Source: Candidatus Solibacter sp. (GTDB taxonomy: Bacteria > Acidobacteriota > Terriglobia > Bryobacterales > Bryobacteraceae). Taken from it: 41,505 nucleotides of DNA. Both the position numbers and the translations under genes were made by a program. Position 1 is the first letter of the stretch, and every line of letters starts with the position of its first letter. The stretch spans positions 1 through 41,505 of the forward strand of contig PNKE01000022.1 in NCBI GenBank assembly GCA_013822245.1, given 5' to 3'. The notes beneath the pieces are model-generated. The model worked only from the letters and a program-made list of their open reading frames with translations. It had not been told where the DNA came from and did not search any database. This document shows positions 1 through 6,885 of this stretch, piece by piece.

Positions 1-1
1 G

Positions 2-142
2 GGGGGAAGGATTTTGGGTCGGGGTGAGGTCGGGGCGTGGCTGTATTCTGTTGATAATACGCCGCTTACCTGGAATTTCGAAGATGCTGCTAATCGCGTG
101 ACGGGTGGGCGAGGAGGGGGCGAGTTTTGGGTCGTAAGGTGA
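2..142 (+). CDS. C-terminal fragment of an unknown protein (5' end outside window)
   Basis: An open frame runs from the window edge to a TGA at 140-142 and encodes about 46 residues, including AWLYSVDNTPLTWNFEDAAN, then a Gly/Arg-rich stretch and the ending EFWVVR. Its composition (Trp, Tyr, Asn, Asp spread through a non-repetitive sequence) looks more like protein than noise. Third positions are less GC-rich than in the neighbouring genes, which weakens the case or could point to transferred DNA. I do not recognise the family. The tandem repeat array starts 30 nt after the stop. Confidence 0.35.
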   Translation, partial: GGRILGRGEVGAWLYSVDNTPLTWNFEDAANRVTGGRGGGEFWVVR

Positions 143-172
143 GGAGTATTCCTTTGGGGGTAAGGGGGTATA

Positions 173-647
173 GCCGCGCGCTCCGGCGGAGGAACCGCCT
201 ACGCGCGAGCCTGCGGCAGCAAGGAAGAAGAGACTCAGAATTGATTGGTGGACGTTGTGGGGGTTCGAGGAGGGCGGCGTTGGGGAGGGGTTCATCGATT
301 GTGCCGCGCGCTCCGGCGGAGGAACCGCCTACGCGCGAGCCTGCGGCAGCAAGGAAGAAGAGACTATTTCTTTTGATGGCCAGCGTGGGGTTTCGGGGAG
401 GGCGGCGGTGGGGAGGGGTTCATCGATTGTGCCGCGCGCTTCGGCGGAGGAACCGCCTGCGCGCGGGCCTGCGGCAGCAAGGTAGAAGAGTCTAAGAATT
501 TATTGGTTGCCGTCGTGGGGGTTCGGGGAGGGCGGCGTTGGGGAGGGGTTCATCGATTGTGCCGCGCGCTCCGGCGGAGGAACCGCCTGCGCGCGAGCCT
601 GCGGCAGCAAGGAAGAAGAGACGAAGAATTGATTGGTGGACGTTGTG
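173..647. repeat. Tandem array of 128-130 bp GC-rich hairpin repeats (about 3.7 copies)
   Basis: Four copies start at 173, 303, 431 and 561 (spacing 130, 128, 130). Each begins GCCGCGCGCTCCGGCGGAGG (one T variant at 431), continues with CGCGCGAGCCTGCGGCAGCA and AAGAAGAG, and ends GGGGAGGGGTTCATCGATTG. The first third can fold: CGCGCG and GGCGG pair with the downstream CCGCC and CGCGCG (175-180, 185-189, 195-199 and 202-207 in copy one). The last copy stops after GTTGTG at 647, where transposase-like sequence begins. Open frames inside the array are by-products of the repeat and lack family resemblance. The makeup resembles dispersed palindromic intergenic repeats rather than a coding minisatellite. 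Confidence 0.85.
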
Positions 648-1092
648 CTCGCGTCGGCCGCCTCGCGCAAGAACGACCCCGATGCGCTCCGCCGCATCCA
701 TTTCCATGACGCCCAAAAACGACCGCCATCTGCGGTTCCTCAGCAACAACTTCGACCTCGACCTGCCGGCGCTGACCATCCGCCTGCTGTACAAGTCCCG
801 AGGGCAGGTGGAACTGTTCTTCAAGTGGATCAAGCAGCACCTCCGCATCGCGGCGTTTTGCGGATATAGCGAGAATGCCGTCAAAACCCAGATCTGGATT
901 GCGGCGCCGGTTTACGTCCTCGCCGCGCTCCTGAGGAAGCGCCTGGCGCTGGAGGCGAGTCTTCACGAAATCCTACAGGTGCTGAGCGTCACGCTTTTCG
1001 AGCAGGTGCCCATTTTGCAGGCCTTCCACGACGCGGACTCCCAAGAAAAATCACCCGCATTTTCTAACCAGTTGAATCTGTGGGACTTATAG
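648..1092 (+). pseudogene. IS4-type DDE transposase remnant, 5'-truncated and frameshifted
   Basis: The C-terminal third of an IS4-family transposase is clear: YKSRGQVELFFKWIKQHLRI carries the Y-(2)-R-(3)-E-(6)-K signature of the family, followed by SENAVKTQIWIA and the ending NQLNLWDL. The N-terminal part with the first two catalytic Asp residues is missing. Upstream homology (LRRIHFHDA) lies in another frame; the shift falls at the C3A5 tract 712-719 (gcccaaaaac), consistent with one extra base. The left edge abuts the last hairpin repeat. No terminal inverted repeat or target duplication is evident, so this is a dead relic. Confidence 0.85.
711..720 (+). other. Frameshift point in the IS4 transposase remnant
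   Basis: The family pattern LRRI-x-(F/Y)-x-D-A reads in one frame up to this run, and N-D-R-H-L-R-F-L reads in another frame after it. Removing one C from the short C run rejoins both halves as D-A-K-N-D-R-H. This is inferred from the family pattern and not from an alignment. Confidence 0.6.
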
Positions 1093-1156
1093 CCGGACGC
1101 GAGCGACAACCGCCACCTTGCAGCGCGAGCGAGAGCATTCGCGGGGCCGCGGCCCA

Positions 1157-1162
1157 TACAAT
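1157..1162 (+). promoter_or_regulatory. Putative -10 box (TACAAT) just upstream of tyrS
   Basis: TACAAT is separated from the GTG at 1169 by only six bases, so transcription from it would start at or next to the start codon, giving a leaderless mRNA. No convincing -35 sits 16-18 nt upstream. The same spacing is seen before the sensor kinase gene at 23001. Confidence 0.45.
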
Positions 1163-1168
1163 GGGAGG

Positions 1169-2377
1169 GTGACGTTTCCGAGCGTTGAGCATCAGTTTGA
1201 GTACCTGAAAAAGGGCTTTGCGGAGATCATCCGGGAGGAGGATCTGAAGGAGCGGCTGGAAGAGTCCGACAAGACCGGCCGGCCGATGCGGGTGAAGACC
1301 GGGTTTGACCCGACGGCGCCGGATCTACATCTCGGCCACACGGTGCTGATCCGCAAGATGAAGCATTTTCAGGACATGGGCCATACGGTGATTTTCCTGA
1401 TCGGCGACATGACGGGCCTGATCGGCGACCCGTCGGGGCGCAACATCACGCGGCCGCCGATGACGCGGGCCGAGATCGACGCCAACGCCGAAACGTATAA
1501 AGAACAGGTGTTCAAGATCCTGGACCCGGAGAAGACCGAGGTCCGGTTCAACAGCGAATGGCTGGAGCCGTTGCGCTGGGAGGACATGATCCGGCTGGCG
1601 TCGCGGTATACGGTGGCGCGAATTCTCGAACGCGACGACTTTTCGAAACGTCTTCGTGAAGGAACGCCGATTTCGATGCACGAGATCATGTACCCGCTGG
1701 GCCAGGGCTACGATTCGGTGGCGCTGGAGTGCGACATCGAACTGGGCGGCACGGACCAGAAGTTCAATCTGCTCGTGGGGCGGGATTTGCAGCGCGACTA
1801 CGGGCAGAAGCCGCAGATCGTGGCCACGGTGCCGATTCTTGAGGGGTTGGACGGCGTGGAAAAGATGTCGAAGTCGAAGGGCAACTATGTCGGCATCCAC
1901 GAAGCGCCGGAAGTGATGGTGAAAAAGCTGATGTCGATCAGCGACGGCATGATGTGGCGGTATTGGGAGTTGCTGACCGATTTGACGCTGGGCGACATCC
2001 AGGCGCTGAAGGATTCAGGCCGGAACCCGCGCGACATCAAGCTGGAATTGTGTGAGCGGATCGCGTCGGATTATCACGGCGCCGGGGCGGGCAAGGCGGC
2101 GCGGGAGGCGTGGTTGAGGGATGTGAGCCAGGGTCAGATTCCGGAGAATCTGGAGACCACCGTGGCGGCCGACCCGCGGCTGGGCAAGGCGCTGGCGGTA
2201 AGCGGTTTGGCGGCATCGGGGACGGAAGCCGACCGGCTGGTGAAGTCCGGCGCGGTGGAGATTTTCCGCGAGGCGGACAAGGGGAAGGTGGAGGTGCAGG
2301 GCCCGGGGCAGAGGCTGGAGGCAGGGGCGTACTTCGTTCGAGCGGGCAAGAGGTGGAAGCGCGTCGTTATCGAGTAA
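1169..2377 (+). CDS. tyrS: Tyrosyl-tRNA synthetase
   Basis: Charges tRNA-Tyr with tyrosine in the cytoplasm. About 402 residues, normal for the bacterial enzyme. Class I signatures are present: HLGH (HIGH-type) near residue 54 and KMSKS near 232. The segment [20 protein letters not shown] is the tyrosine/tRNA-binding core typical of the shorter, TyrZ-like TyrRS subfamily. The C-terminal 60 residues form an S4-like RNA-binding domain. A longer frame to 1118 adds a basic, unconserved leader. GTG at 1169 is preferred because homology begins soon after it and a -10 box lies six bases upstream. The permease pair begins 6 nt after the stop, so some co-transcription is likely. Confidence 0.96.
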   Translation: MTFPSVEHQFEYLKKGFAEIIREEDLKERLEESDKTGRPMRVKTGFDPTAPDLHLGHTVLIRKMKHFQDMGHTVIFLIGDMTGLIGDPSGRNITRPPMTRAEIDANAETYKEQVFKILDPEKTEVRFNSEWLEPLRWEDMIRLASRYTVARILERDDFSKRLREGTPISMHEIMYPLGQGYDSVALECDIELGGTDQKFNLLVGRDLQRDYGQKPQIVATVPILEGLDGVEKMSKSKGNYVGIHEAPEVMVKKLMSISDGMMWRYWELLTDLTLGDIQALKDSGRNPRDIKLELCERIASDYHGAGAGKAAREAWLRDVSQGQIPENLETTVAADPRLGKALAVSGLAASGTEADRLVKSGAVEIFREADKGKVEVQGPGQRLEAGAYFVRAGKRWKRVVIE

Positions 2378-2383
2378 TTTGCG

Positions 2384-3610
2384 GTGCTGGCATTTGGCGA
2401 CACACTCCGGCTCAGCAGGGATGCCCTGGGCAGCCATCGGCTGCGCGCCGCGCTGACGGTGCTGGGCCTGACGATGGGCGTGGCGACGCTGATCACGGTG
2501 ATCACGATCGTGCAGGGCGCGAATGTGTATGTGGAGACGAAGGTGGCCAATCTGGGCGCGGACGTGTTCCAGATCTCGCGGATGCCGTTTGCGGTGACCG
2601 ATTACCAATTGATCCTGAAGGCGCTGAAGAACAAACGGATCGCGATGGACGACTACGTGGCGTTGCGGGAGTTGTGCGCGGAGTGCGCGATCACGGGGGC
2701 GTCGGGGACGATGACGGCGCGGGCGCGGCATGGCGACGATGAGTTGACCGACGTCAACGTTCAGGGGCAAACGCCGTCGATGGCGGAGATCGACACGCGG
2801 ACGATTGAATTGGGGAGGTATTTCGGCGAGATCGAGGACCAGCACTCGGCGCAAGTGTGCGTGATCGGATCGACGCTCCGGGACCGGTTTTTCGGCGAAG
2901 CGGACCCGCTGGGCAGGACGATCAAGCTGGCGAACAGGGAGTTCACCGTGGTCGGGGTGGTGGAGCGCGGCGGGGCGGTGCTGGGCCAGGACACCGACAA
3001 CTTCGCGCTGATTCCATTGAACACGTTTCTGAAGCTGCGCGGGTCGCGCTACAGCCTGACGCTGAACGTGAAGGTGCCGAACGACAAAGCGGGATTTGAG
3101 AGGGCGCAGGACCGGGCGAGGCAGATCATGCGGGCGCGGCGGCATCTGGGCCCGCGGCAGGACGACGATTTCTTTTTCGGCACGAAGGACAGCTACATCC
3201 AGTTGTGGGGGCAGATCAGCGGCGCGTTTTTCGCGGTGTTCATCATGGTGAGTTCGATATCGGCGCTGGTGGGCGGGATTGTGATCATGAACGTGATGCT
3301 GGTGAGCGTGACGGAACGGACGAAGGAGATCGGCATCCGGCGGGCGGTGGGGGCGCGGGGCGGTGACATATTGAAGCAGTTTCTGGTGGAGAGCGTGTTG
3401 CAGTGCCTGGCGGGGGGGGCGATGGGGATTGCGCTGGGGTTCATATGCGCGGAGTTGCTGAACCGGTATACGTCGTTCCCGGCGTCGGTGGAGGCGCGGG
3501 TGGCAGTGCTGGGGCTGGGGCTGAGTTCGGCGATCGGGCTGTTTTTCGGGATCTATCCGGCGAGCCGGGCGGCGAAGCTGGACCCGGTGGAGGCGCTGAG
3601 GTCGGAGTGA
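2384..3610 (+). CDS. MacB/FtsX-type ABC transporter permease (first of pair)
   Basis: About 408 residues with the MacB architecture: a short cytoplasmic N-terminus, one membrane segment near residues 20-45 (LTVLGLTMGVATLITVITIV), a large periplasmic MacB_PCD-like domain (about 45-280), and three C-terminal membrane segments in an FtsX domain. VSVTERTKEIGIRRAVGARG is the coupling region that contacts the ATPase, and the C-terminus carries the usual PASRAAKLDPVEALR. MacB-type permeases act as mechanotransmission devices in lipoprotein, peptide or antibiotic export. No ATP-binding subunit is adjacent. The GTG start lacks a clear ribosome-binding site. A paralogue follows 7 nt after the stop. Confidence 0.93.
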   Translation: MLAFGDTLRLSRDALGSHRLRAALTVLGLTMGVATLITVITIVQGANVYVETKVANLGADVFQISRMPFAVTDYQLILKALKNKRIAMDDYVALRELCAECAITGASGTMTARARHGDDELTDVNVQGQTPSMAEIDTRTIELGRYFGEIEDQHSAQVCVIGSTLRDRFFGEADPLGRTIKLANREFTVVGVVERGGAVLGQDTDNFALIPLNTFLKLRGSRYSLTLNVKVPNDKAGFERAQDRARQIMRARRHLGPRQDDDFFFGTKDSYIQLWGQISGAFFAVFIMVSSISALVGGIVIMNVMLVSVTERTKEIGIRRAVGARGGDILKQFLVESVLQCLAGGAMGIALGFICAELLNRYTSFPASVEARVAVLGLGLSSAIGLFFGIYPASRAAKLDPVEALRSE

Positions 3611-3617
3611 GACGCGG

Positions 3618-4874
3618 ATGACATGGGCTGAGTTTGGCGAAAACCTGAAGGTCTCGATGGACACGCTGCGGGCGCATAAGGTGCGCAGCGGGTTGACGCT
3701 GTTGGGCGTCGTGATCGGGGTGACGAGCGTGATTGCGGTGGCGGCGATCATCGACGGGTTGAACAAGTTTGTGGCGGACAAGGTGGAGCAGATGGGGTCG
3801 CGGTCATTTTATGTGGCGAGGTGGCCGGCGGGGACCGATCCGATGCGGATGCCGGAGAAGATCCGGCTGAGAAAGTTTCTGCAATACGACGACGGGCGGA
3901 AGATCAGGGAGATGTCGCCGGCGGTGGATCAATTGACGGTGATGGGGACGCGGGCGATGTTCTTCGGGCAATCGTCGGAGATCAGGTATCAGGGCAAGCG
4001 GGTGGAGAATCTGATTCTGCGAGGGGCGGAGCCGTCGTATATCGACGTGATTCCGATGTTTGCGGTGGAGCGGGGAAGGTATTACTCGGAAGCGGAAGAG
4101 GCGCGGGCGGCGGCGGTGACGGTGATCGGGACCGAGGTGGCGGAATCGCTGTTCGGGCCGGCGGACCCGGTGGGCAAGACGGTGTACATCAACGGGACGG
4201 CGTATGAGGTGATCGGGGTGTTTGCGCAGGAGCCTGGGCTGCTGGGCGGGCCGGGGGTGGACCAGTTCGCGATGGTGCCGCTGTCGAAGTTCCGCAAGCA
4301 CAATCCGGATGCGAAGGAGCTGGTGATCGGATTCACGGTGAGGAAAGACGTGGACACGGCGGCAGGGCAGGCGCAGGTGGAAGAGGCGTTGCGGAAGATC
4401 CGCAAGGTGCCGCCGAACAAGGAGAACGACTTCGAGATGATTTCGTCGGACTTCCTGAGCAACCTGTGGAGCCAGTTGACGGGCGCGATCGTGATTCTGA
4501 CGTCGGTGATCAGTTCGATCGGGCTGCTGGTGGGGGGCATTGGCGTGATGAACATCATGCTGATTTCGGTGACAGAACGGACAAGAGAGATCGGGGTAAG
4601 GAAAGCGATTGGGGCGCGGGGGAGCGACATCCGGGTGCAGTTTCTGTTGGAGGCGGTGACGTTGACCGTGGCGGGCGGGCTGATAGGGATAGTACTGGGC
4701 GCGGGGATTGCGTGGGGGGTGCGGTCGACGATGCCGTCGATTCCGGCGACGGTGTCGGTTTTCTGGATGGCGATGGGGGCGGGGCTGTCGGGGGCGGTGG
4801 GGTTGTTTTTCGGCTACTGGCCGGCGGACAGGGCGGCGAGGCTTGATCCGATTGTGTGTTTGCGCTACGAGTAG
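3618..4874 (+). CDS. MacB/FtsX-type ABC transporter permease (second of pair)
   Basis: About 418 residues with the same layout as the preceding gene: N-terminal membrane segment (LTLLGVVIGVTSVIAVAAII), periplasmic MacB_PCD-like domain, three C-terminal membrane segments, coupling motif VTERTREIGVRKAIGARGSD and terminal PADRAARLDPIVCLRYE. The two proteins are similar but not near-identical, as expected for an old duplication giving a heterodimeric membrane pore. The ATG is 7 nt after the previous stop, so they are almost certainly co-transcribed. The ATPase, and any periplasmic adaptor, must be encoded elsewhere. Confidence 0.93.
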   Translation: MTWAEFGENLKVSMDTLRAHKVRSGLTLLGVVIGVTSVIAVAAIIDGLNKFVADKVEQMGSRSFYVARWPAGTDPMRMPEKIRLRKFLQYDDGRKIREMSPAVDQLTVMGTRAMFFGQSSEIRYQGKRVENLILRGAEPSYIDVIPMFAVERGRYYSEAEEARAAAVTVIGTEVAESLFGPADPVGKTVYINGTAYEVIGVFAQEPGLLGGPGVDQFAMVPLSKFRKHNPDAKELVIGFTVRKDVDTAAGQAQVEEALRKIRKVPPNKENDFEMISSDFLSNLWSQLTGAIVILTSVISSIGLLVGGIGVMNIMLISVTERTREIGVRKAIGARGSDIRVQFLLEAVTLTVAGGLIGIVLGAGIAWGVRSTMPSIPATVSVFWMAMGAGLSGAVGLFFGYWPADRAARLDPIVCLRYE

Positions 4875-4906
4875 GTTTGGCGCACCTGCGAAGATAGTAA
4901 AAGAAG

Positions 4907-5749
4907 ATGCCACGCAAACTCGCCGATTGGAAGTTCAAGAAGCAGGTTCTCCGGTTGGGGGAACGCACGCTGATCGTGGGAATCCTGAACGTGACGCCGG
5001 ATTCGCCGGCGGACGGAGGGCGGTATCAGGAGCCGGAGCTTGCCTATGCGCGGGCGGTGGAGATGATCGAACAGGGGGCCGACATCGTAGAGGTGGGCGC
5101 GCAATCGTGGCGGCCAGGGTCGGAGCGGGTTTCGGAGGCGGAAGAGAAGAGGCGGCTGATTCCGGTGCTGAAGAAGTTGCGCGGGAAGTTGGGCGTGCCG
5201 GTGGCCGTGGAGACCTGCACGGCATCGGTGGCTGAGCAGGCTCTGGATCTGGGCGCGGAGATCATCAAGGACCCCGCGGGACTGGTGATTGAGCCGGCGA
5301 TCGCGAAAGTGGTGCTCGAGGCCAACGCCGGCCTGGTTGTTCAACATATGCGCGGGTTGCCGTCGGAGTGGGCGAAGATGGCGCAGATCAAGGACCCGTC
5401 TGGCGCGGCGCTGGCCGAATTGAGCGCGGCGGCGGGACGAGCCATGAGCGCCGGTGTGCCGAAGGAGCGGATCGTGGTGGACCCGGGCTTTGGGCTGGGC
5501 AAGCGGAAGGAGCAGAACACGGAGCTGCTCTCCAGGCTCGACCGTCTTGTCGCGATCGGATTCCCGGTGCAGGTTTCGCCGTGCGGCAAACTGTTTGGGA
5601 CCCAGCCGCAGGCGGAGGCCGGCACGGGGTTGGCGGCGGCCGTGGCCTTCGCATCGGTATTGCGTGGGGCGCACATCGTGAGGACTCACGAGGTGGGAGC
5701 GATCCGGCCGGCGGTGCTGCTGGCCGACGAACTGATGCGCGGCGCGTAA
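4907..5749 (+). CDS. folP: Dihydropteroate synthase family protein, atypical active site
   Basis: About 280 residues with a pterin-binding TIM barrel. The canonical enzyme joins 6-hydroxymethyl-dihydropterin pyrophosphate and p-aminobenzoate in folate synthesis. Recognisable signatures: NVTPDSPADGG (usual NVTPDSFSDGG), SWRPGSE (usual STRPG), QHMRGLP, DPGFGLGK and R-T-H near residue 259. Several key positions differ: VET at 101-103 where the family has VDT, IIKD at 119-122 where the pterin-binding Asn of IND is expected, and SPCGK where SRKS is usual. It may be a working lineage variant or a paralogue with another substrate. The ATG follows AAAAGAAG closely. A separate promoter precedes the next gene. 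Confidence 0.82.
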   Translation: MPRKLADWKFKKQVLRLGERTLIVGILNVTPDSPADGGRYQEPELAYARAVEMIEQGADIVEVGAQSWRPGSERVSEAEEKRRLIPVLKKLRGKLGVPVAVETCTASVAEQALDLGAEIIKDPAGLVIEPAIAKVVLEANAGLVVQHMRGLPSEWAKMAQIKDPSGAALAELSAAAGRAMSAGVPKERIVVDPGFGLGKRKEQNTELLSRLDRLVAIGFPVQVSPCGKLFGTQPQAEAGTGLAAAVAFASVLRGAHIVRTHEVGAIRPAVLLADELMRGA

Positions 5750-5750
5750 G

Positions 5751-5778
5751 TTGCGAAATCTACGGACTCGCTTATAAT
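5751..5778 (+). promoter_or_regulatory. Sigma-70-type promoter of the CBS-domain gene
   Basis: TTGCGA at 5751-5756, a 16 bp spacer, and a perfect TATAAT at 5773-5778. It starts right after the folP-like stop codon and leaves a leader of about 60 nt before the ATG at 5847. It is one of the best consensus promoters in the window. Confidence 0.7.
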
Positions 5779-5846
5779 GCCCTGAAGGGCCGCGCGACGG
5801 ATGGGATGATGCGCGCGGCTGGAACCGACTGGAGGTCAGCGGGGAT

Positions 5847-6293
5847 ATGAGTCAGATTACGCTCGCCAGGTTGCTCGAGATGAAGGGCCGCGACGTCTAT
5901 ACGATTGCGCCGGGGGCATCGGTGCTGGAGGCCATTCAGGAGATGTCGGAGCGCGGAGTGGGGGCGTTGGTGGTGATGGACGGCGGGGCGCTGGCCGGCA
6001 TTATCTCCGAGCGCGATTACACGCGAAAGGTGATCCTGCAGGGCCGGGCTTCGCGCGACACGCGGGTGGAAGAGATCATGACCGCGAACGTGATCACGGC
6101 CACGCCCGAGTTGACGCTGGAACAGGCCATGCGGCTGGTGAGCGAGCGGCGGATCCGCCATCTGCCGGTGACCGAAGCGGGCAAAGTGATCGGCGTGGTG
6201 TCGATCGGCGACATGGTGCAGACGCTGATCTCACTCCAAAAGGAGACGATCGAGCAGTTGACGCACTACATCGGCGGCGGCTACATGGCCTGA
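5847..6293 (+). CDS. Tandem CBS-domain protein
   Basis: About 148 residues made of two CBS motifs (roughly 10-65 and 75-130) that together form one Bateman module, which usually binds an adenine nucleotide as an energy or redox sensor. Each repeat shows the pattern of hydrophobic strand plus GVVSIGD or GIISERD. It resembles stand-alone CBS proteins related to those of IMP dehydrogenase and actinobacterial Hrp1. No catalytic domain is attached, so it probably regulates a partner. It has its own promoter at 5751-5778. Its last 13 bases overlap the end of the convergent chaperone gene. Confidence 0.9.
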   Translation: MSQITLARLLEMKGRDVYTIAPGASVLEAIQEMSERGVGALVVMDGGALAGIISERDYTRKVILQGRASRDTRVEEIMTANVITATPELTLEQAMRLVSERRIRHLPVTEAGKVIGVVSIGDMVQTLISLQKETIEQLTHYIGGGYMA

Positions 6294-6805
6294 GTTCCAC
6301 CCGAGGCGAGGATCGACTGGATCTCACGCGCCAGCGCCAGATAGAGCGGGTGGCGGGCCTGCTGGCGGAGTTTCGATGTGAACTCCGCGGCCCAGGCGAT
6401 GTGATCGTTGAAGTACGCGCCGGTGACATCGCCGGGTACGCCTTCCTCGATCAGGCGTGCGTAGAAGAGCAGCAGCAGGCCCAGGTGGTCAGCCGGCTCA
6501 TTGGATTGCTGAGGCTCGGCGCCGAAGCGGCGGAACCATTCCAGGGCGGAGTGGTGGGCGGGGCCGAACAGCCGGGGCTCAGCGGCATGGACCGATTGCC
6601 AGAGGTGGCATTCGACGCCGGCGGGGTTCAGAAACAGCCGCGTGTATTCCTGTGTAACCGCATCCGGCGCGGCCTGGGCGAGACGGATCTGGCCGGCCAG
6701 GGGGCCATCAGCGCCGCTGGGGACGGCGATGCGGTTGGGATCGGATTGAAGCAGCGCCTGACCTGCGAGGGTGAGGGCGAGCAGGGATGGAGAACTGTCG
6801 GGCAT
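6281..6805 (-). CDS. TorD/DmsD-family molybdoenzyme chaperone
   Basis: About 174 residues, all-helical in character. EYTRLFLNPAGVECHLWQS and LGLLLLFYARLIEEG match the TorD/DmsD/NarJ pattern (E-Y-x-R-L-F at the start of the fold, a middle hydrophobic helix, then FNDHIAWAAEF). Such chaperones bind the Tat signal of a partner molybdoenzyme and hold it for cofactor insertion before export. It is the last gene of the operon with the Tat-exported catalytic subunit upstream, which is its obvious client. The family is assigned from motifs; sequence conservation in it is low. Confidence 0.8.
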   Translation of the reverse strand: MPDSSPSLLALTLAGQALLQSDPNRIAVPSGADGPLAGQIRLAQAAPDAVTQEYTRLFLNPAGVECHLWQSVHAAEPRLFGPAHHSALEWFRRFGAEPQQSNEPADHLGLLLLFYARLIEEGVPGDVTGAYFNDHIAWAAEFTSKLRQQARHPLYLALAREIQSILASGGTQAM

Positions 6806-6885
6806 CTCAAGCCATGGTATCGAAAACGCGGAGATGGAAGGCCGCCGGCGCCGCGCAGGCGACGGCGGACCTGAGTTGAACGCGA

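Noticed and set aside
173-647. CRISPR array
   Set aside because: The repeated part is longer than any CRISPR repeat, the intervening sequence is itself repeated, and no cas gene is present.
173-709. Overlapping open frames in the repeat array on both strands
   Set aside because: They follow the repeat in whichever frame is open and have Arg/Gly/Pro-rich sequence without family signatures.
2015-3781. Long minus-strand open frame opposite tyrS and the permease
   Set aside because: His/Arg/Pro-rich shadow of GC-rich coding DNA; the plus strand has clear families.
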